A DNA stretch of 5,435 nt from an uncultured Archangium sp. (lineage in GTDB: Bacteria; Myxococcota; Myxococcia; Myxococcales; Myxococcaceae): assembly GCA_937875615.1 (NCBI GenBank), contig CALNBU010000401.1, positions 1 through 5,435 on the forward strand. Direction: 5' to 3'. Positions within the stretch are counted from its first letter, which is position 1; each line of letters opens with the position of its first letter. Below, piece after piece: positions 1-5,219 of the stretch. A model generated the notes under the pieces. That model saw only the letters and a list, made by a program, of their open reading frames with translations. It had not been told where the DNA came from and did no database searches. Position numbers and translations under genes: made by a program.

Positions 1-267
1 GGGCGCCCGATCAAGGCCTGGGGGGTCAGCGTCGACGCCGAGGCCGGGCTCATCAGCCCCTTTCTGGCGCAGCACCAGGTGTCGTTGCCGGTGCTGTGGG
101 ACCCCGAGGCGAGGGCCAGCGAGGCCGTGCTGAAGGTGAAGGTGATGCCCACCACCTTCCTCCTCGACAAGCGCGGGAAGGTGCGGCACGTGCACGAGGG
201 CTTCGACGAAGGGCAGTTCGGGTTGATACTCGAGCAGATTGACGCGCTGCTGGCTGAACCCGAGTGA
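1..267 (+). CDS. Thioredoxin-fold (TlpA/redoxin-like) protein, C-terminal part only
   Basis: This is the last 88 residues of a gene whose start lies left of the window; the frame is open from base 1 and stops at TGA 265-267. The stretch has the order expected of the second half of a thioredoxin fold: a strand ending in 'GVSVD', a helix, 'LPVLWDPEA', then 'VKVMPTTFLLDKRGKV' with the cis-proline loop (Met-Pro-Thr-Thr) followed by the strand-turn-strand 'FLLDKRGKVRHVHEGF', and a C-terminal helix. TlpA/ResA-type proteins use this fold for thiol-disulfide exchange outside the cytoplasm. The catalytic CxxC and any signal peptide or membrane anchor would be in the missing N-terminal half, so activity and location cannot be judged. 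A GTG at 79 is an internal codon, because the fold clearly begins earlier. The next gene starts 25 bases after the stop on the same strand, suggesting co-transcription. The fold is fairly sure; the subfamily is not. Confidence 0.8.
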   Translation, partial: GRPIKAWGVSVDAEAGLISPFLAQHQVSLPVLWDPEARASEAVLKVKVMPTTFLLDKRGKVRHVHEGFDEGQFGLILEQIDALLAEPE

Positions 268-278
268 GGCAGCGAGCA

Positions 279-289
279 GGGAGGGGAGG
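279..289 (+). promoter_or_regulatory. Shine-Dalgarno for the VOC-fusion gene
   Basis: Two purine-rich anti-16S matches lie side by side: GGGAGG at 279-284, eight bases before ATG 293, and GGAGG at 285-289, three bases before it. The first has good spacing. This decides the start at ATG 293 over an in-frame TTG at 239, which would overlap the preceding gene and add residues outside the VOC fold. Confidence 0.7.
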
Positions 290-292
290 CGT

Positions 293-934
293 ATGAATCA
301 CATCTTCGGTGTCAGTCATCTCGACATTCCGGTGCGCTCCATCGAGCGCGCGCAGCGGCTCTACGGCGCGGTGCTGGGCTTCCCGGTGAAGGCGAAGGGC
401 GAGGGGTGGGTCGACCTCGACTCCAACACCGTGGCGCTCCGTCTGTTGGAGGTGCCGCGGGTGGAGCGACAGATTTCGCTCCGCGTGCAGGTCAGCGACG
501 TGCCCACCGTGCACCGGGCGTTGGTGTCGGCTGGGGCGACGGAGCTGTACGCGCCGCTCAAGACGCCGGAGCACGAGGAGATGTCCAGCGTGCGCGACGA
601 CGACGGTCACGTGGTGCTGGTGTGGCGCCCGCTCTCGGAAGACGAATACGGCTACCTCCCGGCGCTGCCGGTCGAAGGGAAGTGGCGCGACGACGCGCAG
701 GCGTTGCTCAAGTCACTCCTCACCGCGGTGCCGTCGCTCTTCCGGGTCCTGGCGCGCCGGAAGATTGTCCGACTCGCCGAAGAGCTCTCGCCGCGCGCGG
801 CGGTCGACAAGCACACCGTGGTGCGCGCGTACATCCTCGCGAGCTCCAGAATCACCCGCTACCGGTTGGTGGAGCCGCTGAAGAAACACGGCATCGACGT
901 CGAGGCCTACCAGGCCGACTTCGACGCCGACTGA
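293..934 (+). CDS. VOC (glyoxalase-fold) domain fused to a C-terminal PCP_red-like domain
   Basis: A 213-residue protein starting at ATG 293. Residues 4-113 form a vicinal-oxygen-chelate (glyoxalase/bleomycin-resistance) unit: 'SHLDIPV' first strand with His9, helix 'SIERAQRLYGAVLGF', 'WVDLD' strand, a second beta-alpha-beta module from about residue 61, and the closing 'DDDGHVVLVWRP'. In active VOC enzymes the closing strand usually reads DPDGN-x-x-E with Glu as a metal ligand; here that position is Leu109, so a classical lyase or dioxygenase metal site looks incomplete. Residues 130-185 (Trp131, then 'LLTAVPSLFRVLARRKIVRLAEEL' in outline, and 'VDKHTVVRAYI') match the pattern of the PCP_red domain, known from the C terminus of light-independent protochlorophyllide reductase subunit ChlB/BchB and from stand-alone bacterial proteins. 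A charged tail with 'VEPLKKHGIDVEAYQADFDAD' follows. No signal peptide is visible, so it is probably cytoplasmic. The VOC call is firm; the PCP_red call is by motif pattern, and the substrate is unknown. It follows the thioredoxin-like gene and converges on the OPX gene. Confidence 0.8.
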   Translation: MNHIFGVSHLDIPVRSIERAQRLYGAVLGFPVKAKGEGWVDLDSNTVALRLLEVPRVERQISLRVQVSDVPTVHRALVSAGATELYAPLKTPEHEEMSSVRDDDGHVVLVWRPLSEDEYGYLPALPVEGKWRDDAQALLKSLLTAVPSLFRVLARRKIVRLAEELSPRAAVDKHTVVRAYILASSRITRYRLVEPLKKHGIDVEAYQADFDAD

Positions 935-943
935 GCCCAGACG

Positions 944-1540
944 TCAGAGGAAGCTCTCGGGCACGAAGATGATGTCGCCCGGGCGCAGCGCCACGTTCTT
1001 CTCGCGGCCGATGACGATGTCCTCCATCTTCACCGGGAGCTTCTCTTCGCGGCCGTTCACCACGCGGGTGACGTTGACGTTGTTCTTCGAGGCGGTGCGC
1101 AGCAGCCCGCCCGCCTGAGAGATGGCGTGCACGATGGTCATGCCGTCCTCCCAGGTGAAGGAGCCGGGCTTGCTCACCTCGCCGAAGACGAAGACCTTCT
1201 TGGAGTTGAACTCCTTGACCAGCACGGTGACCTGGGGCCGGCGCACGTAGCCGCCCTTGAGGCAGTCGGTGATGGCCTCCGCGGCGCCCGACGCGGTCTT
1301 GTCTGCGACCTGCACCTTGCCGCACAGCGGGAAGTCCACGTTGCCGGTGGGCGAGACGCGGTAGACGCCCGAGAGGTCGGTCTCCTGGTAGACGCGCACC
1401 TCCAGCAGGTCATTGACCGCGAGGGTGTTGGCGGTCATCGCCGTGGGGGCGCTGCTGGCCGCGTTCACCACGCCGCTGCCGCGAGGCGGGACGCACGAGG
1501 CCAGCACGCAGGCTGCCGCTGCCGACACCCAGCCGCGCAT
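944..1540 (-). CDS. Short outer-membrane polysaccharide export (OPX) lipoprotein, Wza/EpsY-like
   Basis: A 198-residue periplasmic component of a polysaccharide exporter. The N terminus is a lipoprotein signal, with lipobox Leu13-Ala14-Ser15-Cys16. Residues 17-38 are a Ser/Ala linker. Residues 39-109 are a polysaccharide-export (Poly_export) domain: 'LAVNDLLEVRVYQETDLSGVYRV', 'GNVDFPLCGKVQV', then a helix and 'RRPQVTVLVKEFNSKKV'. Residues 115-194 are one SLBB/soluble-ligand-binding domain: 'VFVFGEVSKPGSF', 'TIVHAISQAGG', ending 'LRPGDIIFVPES'. E. coli Wza is about 380 residues, with further domains and a C-terminal amphipathic helix that forms the outer-membrane pore. Here the chain ends four residues after the 'GDIIFVP' strand, so it cannot build that helical pore. 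Cys73 and Cys93 could form a disulfide. The start ATG shares its A with the stop of the beta-barrel gene (TGATG), and I see no clear Shine-Dalgarno, which fits translational coupling. It is last in the operon. The family is firm; which myxobacterial paralogue it represents (EPS, spore-coat or biosurfactant system) is not determined. Confidence 0.92.
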   Translation of the reverse strand: MRGWVSAAAACVLASCVPPRGSGVVNAASSAPTAMTANTLAVNDLLEVRVYQETDLSGVYRVSPTGNVDFPLCGKVQVADKTASGAAEAITDCLKGGYVRRPQVTVLVKEFNSKKVFVFGEVSKPGSFTWEDGMTIVHAISQAGGLLRTASKNNVNVTRVVNGREEKLPVKMEDIVIGREKNVALRPGDIIFVPESFL

Positions 1541-2811
1541 CAGTAGTGGAAGTCGAGGCGCAGCATGGCCTCATGGCGGGTGAAGCTGAGCCCGGGGAGC
1601 GAGGGGCCGGTCGCCGACTCGGAGACCCGGAAGGACAGCGTGTAGCTCACCCCCACGTCCCACCAGGAGAAGATGGTGACCCGGGGGCTGAGCCCGAAGG
1701 CGAGCGCCACGTCGTGCCGGACCGGGTTGGGGACGGGCGCTGCGGGGTCGAGCGGCGTGCCGAGGAAGGTGAGGTAGTCGACCGAGAACTGCCCGTCGAT
1801 GTTGAGTCGGTTGGAGAAGAGCCCCACGCCGCCGCGCAGGTACCCGCGGTCGTCGACGACGGTGCCGATGATGGGCACCGGGTTCAGGGTGCGCGCGTAG
1901 CCCACCGCGATGCGCGAGGCGGGCGTGAACTGGTAGGCGAACTCGGCGTTGCCGACGAAGGTGTGGATGGAGCTCAGGGTGAGGTCGCCCGCGTAGCCGC
2001 CCATCAGGGTGATGGAGATCTTCGGTGAGATCAGCCCGGCGAGCCCGCCCAGCGCGCGCAGCACGATCTTATCGCTCGCCGGGTTGGCGAAGTACGTGCG
2101 CCAATCGGCGTTGACGTCGAGCAGCAGCGCCGTCTTGGGGAAGAACTTCCACTTGGCGGCCGCGCCGAAGTTGAGGTTGCTGTAGTTGGAGTTCGACGGG
2201 TTGCACTCGGGGCGGCTCGCCGGACAGGTGTTGGAGACGCCGTTCACCAGCTGGTCGAAGAACTCCACGCCCCAGGCCACCTTGGGGGTCACCTCGAGGG
2301 CGCGGCCTCCGGGGTGGATGGGGAGCTGCAGGTAGACATTGTTGAAGAGCGAGATGGCGCCGATGCCCAGCGCCGGGTTCTGGGTGCGGTCGCTGCGCAC
2401 CAGCGTGTCGCCGAGGCGGACCTCCACGGCGCCGTCCTTGTTGAACGCGGTGTCGAGGCCCACCCGGGCGTGGAAGCGGGAGAGGGCGCGCGCGCCGGGC
2501 GAGATGGCTCCGGTGAACCACAGGTACTCGGCGTTGCCGTCGAAGCCCACCGAGGTGGAGGGCGTGTCGAGGTCGAACTTCACGCCGGGGCGGAAGTGCA
2601 GCACCAGATCGCCGGACGGCGTGGTGTTGCCCGCGTCGAAGTACCCGACCAGCGAGTCATAGCGGCCGTCGACCTGGAGGTACGGGTGCAGCACGCCCGC
2701 GCCGATCTTGAAGCCGGGAGACTTCGGCACCTCTTGCGCCGACGCGGCGCCCCCGCTCAGCACGCAGCACAGCGCGACCCACTTCCACCCTGAAGCCCAC
2801 TCCCGATTCAT
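1540..2811 (-). CDS. Outer-membrane beta-barrel partner of the OPX protein (EpsX/Wzp-like)
   Basis: A 423-residue secreted barrel protein. Residues 1-25 are a Sec signal peptide ('WVALCCVLSGGAASA', cleavage expected before Gln26). The rest is a series of alternating-residue amphipathic strands with short turns, for example 'HPYLQVDGRYDSLVGYF', 'SVGFDGNAEYLWFTG', 'SRFHARVGLDTAF' and 'ASRIAVGYARTLNP'. It ends 'AMLRLDFHY' with a terminal aromatic residue, the usual BAM-recognition signal of outer-membrane barrels. A long Asn/Ser-rich extracellular-type loop holds Cys196 and Cys203. In Myxococcus, short OPX proteins are genetically paired with such barrels (EpsX with EpsY; also called WzpX/WzaX), and the barrel is thought to form the outer-membrane conduit that the short OPX protein lacks. 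That knowledge and the one-base overlap with the OPX gene support this role. The upstream gene ends 21 bases before the ATG. The ribosome site is weak (GAGAG about nine bases before the ATG). Barrel and secretion are clear; the functional call rests mostly on pairing. Confidence 0.85.
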   Translation of the reverse strand: MNREWASGWKWVALCCVLSGGAASAQEVPKSPGFKIGAGVLHPYLQVDGRYDSLVGYFDAGNTTPSGDLVLHFRPGVKFDLDTPSTSVGFDGNAEYLWFTGAISPGARALSRFHARVGLDTAFNKDGAVEVRLGDTLVRSDRTQNPALGIGAISLFNNVYLQLPIHPGGRALEVTPKVAWGVEFFDQLVNGVSNTCPASRPECNPSNSNYSNLNFGAAAKWKFFPKTALLLDVNADWRTYFANPASDKIVLRALGGLAGLISPKISITLMGGYAGDLTLSSIHTFVGNAEFAYQFTPASRIAVGYARTLNPVPIIGTVVDDRGYLRGGVGLFSNRLNIDGQFSVDYLTFLGTPLDPAAPVPNPVRHDVALAFGLSPRVTIFSWWDVGVSYTLSFRVSESATGPSLPGLSFTRHEAMLRLDFHY

Positions 2812-2832
2812 CGCAGCGTCTCTCGTGTCTCG

Positions 2833-3372
2833 TCAGTTCGTCGGGCTGGCGGGCGGCGGCCGGGAATCGAGGATGGGGAGCGCCGTGACCGAGGTCGGAT
2901 CACCCGCTGGGAGATCATCGGGGATCTCGACGTCGACGTTGACGTTCTCGTCGGTCCTGAAGGCGAGCTGGCCGATGCACTGCTCCGCCTCTGCCCGGAG
3001 TTGATCCACCTTGGAGCGCGCGATGCTCACCTTGGTGAACTCGTGCTCCGCGGAGGACGTCTCCTTGCGCGCGATGGCCTCCTGGAGGGCGACGTCGGAC
3101 TGCTCGGAGATGCGCAGCAAACCTTTGATTTGCGTGAGTTTCTCGTTCACGCAGTTGAGCTTCACCACGTCTTTGGTGGTCCGTGCGTCTTCCAGCATGC
3201 TCAACACGCCCTTGAGCGACGAGCGCATCCCCGCGACCGAGCTCGCGCTGTCCTTGATCTTCTGGGCGTCCGGTACCTTCGAGGCGTCGGGCGCCTCCGC
3301 GGCAGTCGGAGCCTGCGCGGCCGAAACGGTCGCGACCAACAGCGCGAAAGACACGATGGAGCTGCGAATCAT
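2833..3372 (-). CDS. Secreted helical protein of unknown function, first gene of the OPX/barrel operon
   Basis: I do not recognise this family. The 179-residue product starts at ATG 3372, chosen because it begins a clean signal peptide ('MIRSSIVSFALLVATVSA', cleavage near residues 18-21); a TTG ten codons upstream would add charged residues in front. A low-complexity Ala/Pro stretch (19-36) follows. Residues 37-138 are almost wholly helix-forming, with heptad-like spacing in 'SSLKGVLSMLEDART', 'VNEKLTQIKGLL' and 'RSKVDQLRAEAEQC', suggesting a coiled coil or helical hairpin. Cys74 and Cys132 sit in the two helical halves and could be joined by a disulfide. The tail, from 'DENVNVDVEIPDDLPAGD' to 'PILDSRPPPASPTN', is acidic and then proline-rich and probably disordered. 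The gene ends 21 bases before the barrel gene and is led by a 175-base promoter-like spacer, so it likely shares a transcript with the exporter. A periplasmic accessory or scaffold role is a guess from location and secretion. Confidence 0.75.
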   Translation of the reverse strand: MIRSSIVSFALLVATVSAAQAPTAAEAPDASKVPDAQKIKDSASSVAGMRSSLKGVLSMLEDARTTKDVVKLNCVNEKLTQIKGLLRISEQSDVALQEAIARKETSSAEHEFTKVSIARSKVDQLRAEAEQCIGQLAFRTDENVNVDVEIPDDLPAGDPTSVTALPILDSRPPPASPTN

Positions 3373-3400
3373 CAAACCCCCAACCCTCGGGAAGAAGGCC

Positions 3401-3430
3401 AAGCTACGGCGGAAGAACCATGTAAGTCAA
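3401..3430 (-). promoter_or_regulatory. Candidate sigma-70-type promoter for the exporter operon
   Basis: Read on the minus strand, TTGACT (3430-3425) matches the -35 consensus at five of six bases. After an 18-base spacer, TAGCTT (3406-3401) is a weak -10, three of six. A start near 3394 would give a leader of about 20 bases before ATG 3372. Position and strand fit, but the -10 is poor and chance matches are easy. It is an alternative to the sigma-54 candidate just upstream. Confidence 0.35.
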
Positions 3431-3442
3431 CGCGTCTCGTCA

Positions 3443-3458
3443 TGCAACACAGGCGCCG
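3443..3458 (-). promoter_or_regulatory. Candidate sigma-54 (-24/-12) promoter for the exporter operon
   Basis: Read on the minus strand, CGGCGC, then five bases, then TTGCA compares with the sigma-54 consensus TGGCAC-N5-TTGCA at nine of eleven positions. The invariant GG (3457-3456) and GC (3445-3444) are exactly ten bases apart. A start about 12 bases downstream, near 3432, would leave a leader of about 60 bases before ATG 3372. Myxobacteria use many sigma-54 promoters with enhancer-binding proteins for developmental and surface-polysaccharide genes, which makes this plausible. No enhancer-binding site was identified. Confidence 0.35.
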
Positions 3459-3519
3459 CCCTTGGGTGCCCGAAGCAGCCGAGTTGATTCAATTTTTCGG
3501 TATTCCAGTCGGTCTGAAA

Positions 3520-3537
3520 CGGGGCTGAAAACCCCCG
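3520..3537 (-). terminator. Weak hairpin after the AgmX-tail gene
   Basis: An inverted repeat pairs CGGGG (3520-3524) with CCCCG (3533-3537) around an eight-base loop, 11 bases beyond the stop of the minus-strand AgmX-tail gene. On the minus strand only three T residues follow, so as an intrinsic terminator it is marginal. It may instead be an operator: the motif CTGAAA occurs at 3514-3519 and again at 3525-3530, one helical turn apart. Confidence 0.25.
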
Positions 3538-3547
3538 CATTCTCAGC

Positions 3548-4870
3548 TCACGACGCAGGAGCGAAGACGAAGGGGTACGCCACCGGAACTTCCGACTCCG
3601 GCTTGAAGGGGAAGACCCAGCCGCGAATGGTGGTCTTGATGCACGAGGCCACCGCCTCGTTGCCGGTGGAGTTCTCTTCGATGTCGATGTCGCTGGTGCG
3701 GCCCTGGGTGGTGATGGAGAAGCGCACCACCACCTTGCCCTTGAGGCTCGGGTTGCGCTTCAGCTCCTTCTCGTAGCACTGCTGGATGGCGCCCTTCCTG
3801 GCGCGCACGTAGGCCGCCAGCTTCTCGCGGTCGACGTCGCTCGACTCCACCTCGGGGGCCTGCATCTGCATGCTGGCCTTCACCGTGGCCGCGCCCTTCT
3901 CGGCCAGCTTCACGTCGCCGCCGCCCGAGGTGCCGAGGTCTCCGATGCCGGCCGCGGAGCCCGAGGTGCCACCGCGCGGTCCACCCGCGGCGAGCGCGTC
4001 GGCCGTGGCCACGCCGACGCCGCTGGCGCCGCTGAGCGCAGAGGCCACGTCGCCCACGCCGTTGGAACCACCGAGCACGTCTTCGAAGGCTCCCGCGCCA
4101 CCGGAGGCGCCGATGATCTTGAGGAGCCCCGACTTCGCCACCTTCTGCTGCATGGCGGCCTTGTCGCCGGTGGGCGCCTTCTCTCCCTTCTTCTCGGCGA
4201 CCTCGGTCTTCTCGGCCTTCTTGTTGTCTTGCGTGGGCGCGTCGTCCGTCACCTTGGGCGGCGGCGGCTTCTCCTGCGGCATCATCGCCTTGACGAAGCG
4301 GTCCGGGAGCTCATCGAGCTCCAGCTCCCGCTGCTCGGGGATGGGCTGCGCGCTGATGAAGGTGGCGCACGAGAGGTGCACCAGCAGCGACGCGGAGAGC
4401 ACCTTGAAGAAGAACGGGTCGCTGGGCCGGAAGGCCGAGGTCCTCACTCCGGGCGGGAGCTCGACCTTCGGCGTCGCGGGAGGCGGGGCGACGAACTGGA
4501 AGAGCACCGAGACCTCGCCCAGCACCACCCGGCCTCGGGTGGTCTCGGCGAGCGGGAGCAGGTAGCCGTCGCGGTGGGGCTGCGCGAGCTTGCGCGCCAC
4601 GGCGTCGGCCAGCGCCATGTCCACGCCGTCGATGGTGACCCGGCCCTCCATGGTGCTGGTGAAGTGGAGGCCGTAGGCGTCGCCGGCGTACTCGAAGATG
4701 GTGAACGTGGCGGGCAGGTTGCTGACCGGCACCACGATGGTGTTGGTGGGGTTCTGGCCGATGCTCACCGCGCCGCGACGGGGCAGGGTGCGGTCTTCGG
4801 TGATCTTCGCGCCCTGAATGAGCGCGACCCGGAGGAGCTTGTGTACCGCGGCGGTCTGCGTGTGAGCCAT
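3548..4870 (-). CDS. FHA-like / transmembrane / AgmX-PglI C-terminal-tail protein (GltG-like architecture)
   Basis: A 440-residue inner-membrane protein. Residues 12-127 resemble a forkhead-associated beta-sandwich ('LRVALIQGAKITEDRTL', 'VSIGQNPTNTIVV', 'GRVTIDG', 'GRVVLGEVSVLFQFV') and would be cytoplasmic. The phosphothreonine-reading signature looks degenerate: the usual Gly-Arg is Gly38-Gln39 and the Ser-x-x-His motif is not evident. Residues 153-174 are one hydrophobic span. Next come a Pro/Lys/Glu-rich TonB-like extension (198-246), the motif 'GLLKIIGASGGAG', a Gly/Ala/Ser-rich flexible segment (254-318), and a C-terminal domain (345-436) with 'VRARKGAIQQCYEKEL', 'LKGKVVVRFSI', Cys410 and 'WVFPF'. 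This tail is the AgmX/PglI type common in myxobacteria and analogous in layout to TonB/TolA tails; Cys365 and Cys410 are the usual conserved pair. Myxococcus GltG, of the gliding/focal-adhesion machinery, shares the FHA-TM-tail order but is longer. No good Shine-Dalgarno precedes ATG 4870. The architecture is firm; the partner system is unknown. Confidence 0.85.
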   Translation of the reverse strand: MAHTQTAAVHKLLRVALIQGAKITEDRTLPRRGAVSIGQNPTNTIVVPVSNLPATFTIFEYAGDAYGLHFTSTMEGRVTIDGVDMALADAVARKLAQPHRDGYLLPLAETTRGRVVLGEVSVLFQFVAPPPATPKVELPPGVRTSAFRPSDPFFFKVLSASLLVHLSCATFISAQPIPEQRELELDELPDRFVKAMMPQEKPPPPKVTDDAPTQDNKKAEKTEVAEKKGEKAPTGDKAAMQQKVAKSGLLKIIGASGGAGAFEDVLGGSNGVGDVASALSGASGVGVATADALAAGGPRGGTSGSAAGIGDLGTSGGGDVKLAEKGAATVKASMQMQAPEVESSDVDREKLAAYVRARKGAIQQCYEKELKRNPSLKGKVVVRFSITTQGRTSDIDIEENSTGNEAVASCIKTTIRGWVFPFKPESEVPVAYPFVFAPAS

Positions 4871-4970
4871 GGGAGTTGACCAGGTGTGAGACAGCCGCGG
4901 AGCGAGACAAGTTCCTTCGTTGGGGAGCGCTGTGGTGCTGCTTAGCGTCAGCCTTCGGACGACTCAAGGC

Positions 4971-5219
4971 TCAGAAGGCGTCCTTCTCAATGCTCTTCTC
5001 GACCTTGGGGATGAACGACTCCTCGCGGTTGAGCTCGTCGAAGCTCAAGTTGCTGCGCTGGAGGATGTAGAACGCCTGCGGCTTCTGGATGCGGCCTTCG
5101 ACGGTGATGGCGTCGAGCCGGATCACCTTTCTGCGCTTCGCGGGCTGGCCAGACGTCCCCTGGTCCTGGGCCAACGCCGAACCGGCCAACAACACGATGA
5201 ACAAGCACAGGTGTCTCAT
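4971..5219 (-). CDS. 82-residue secreted protein with a TonB-box-like segment
   Basis: A small protein with a clear signal peptide ('MRHLCLFIVLLAGSALA', cleavage before Gln18), leaving about 65 residues. After a short basic stretch (Lys28-Lys31) comes 'VIRLDAITVEGRIQKPQAF' (32-50), then 'YILQRSNLSFDEL' and an amphipathic charged C terminus ending 'KSIEKDAF'. The 'LDAITVEG' segment resembles the TonB box and plug entry of TonB-dependent receptors (hydrophobic-acidic-x-hydrophobic-x-Val-x-Gly), but no barrel follows. The density of specific residues suggests a conserved family, though I cannot name its function. The start is well supported: GGAGG lies seven bases upstream, and ATG overlaps the upstream stop as ATGA. 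The FHA/AgmX-tail gene starts 100 bases after its stop on the same strand, so the two may cooperate, for example with the tail domain contacting this peptide. That is inference. Confidence 0.75.
   Translation of the reverse strand: MRHLCLFIVLLAGSALAQDQGTSGQPAKRRKVIRLDAITVEGRIQKPQAFYILQRSNLSFDELNREESFIPKVEKSIEKDAF

Noticed and set aside
53..610. Long open frame on the minus strand opposite the thioredoxin-like and VOC genes
   Set aside because: Arg/His/Pro-rich translation typical of antisense frames in GC-rich DNA; it spans two well-supported plus-strand genes and has no recognisable fold.
935..943. Search for a bidirectional terminator between the convergent VOC and OPX genes
   Set aside because: Only nine bases separate the stop codons and no stem is visible there.
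406..972. Plus-strand frame in another phase of the VOC gene
   Set aside because: Low-complexity Arg/Ala/Gly product with no domain, fully shadowed by the VOC-fusion gene.
2314..2793. Plus-strand frame opposite the barrel gene
   Set aside because: The minus-strand product has a signal peptide, barrel strands and a terminal aromatic residue; the opposite frame is compositional.
2928..2952. Repeated GACGT/GACGTT units
   Set aside because: Explained by coding for the alternating Asn/Asp-Val residues in the tail of the secreted helical protein.
3373..3402. Ten-codon N-terminal extension of the secreted helical protein from a TTG
   Set aside because: It would place charged and proline/glycine residues before an otherwise clean signal peptide; ATG 3372 has a G-rich stretch at usable spacing.
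3001..3528. Two overlapping plus-strand frames opposite the secreted helical protein
   Set aside because: Neither has a ribosome site or a recognisable feature, whereas the minus strand has a signal peptide, promoter-like spacer and operon spacing.
3870..4565. Plus-strand frame rich in Ser/Pro/Ala opposite the AgmX-tail gene
   Set aside because: It mirrors the Gly/Ala and Lys/Glu-rich segments of the real gene; the tail and membrane span on the minus strand are convincing.
4311..4967. Minus-strand frame overlapping the start of the AgmX-tail gene in another phase
   Set aside because: Arg/His/Ala/Pro-rich shadow with no hydrophobic span or domain.
4871..4970. Possible promoter (TTGAGT at 4967-4962, minus strand) between the 82-residue gene and the AgmX-tail gene
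   Set aside because: The matching -10 would agree at only two of six bases, and no good hairpin is present. I see nothing reliable in this 100-base spacer.
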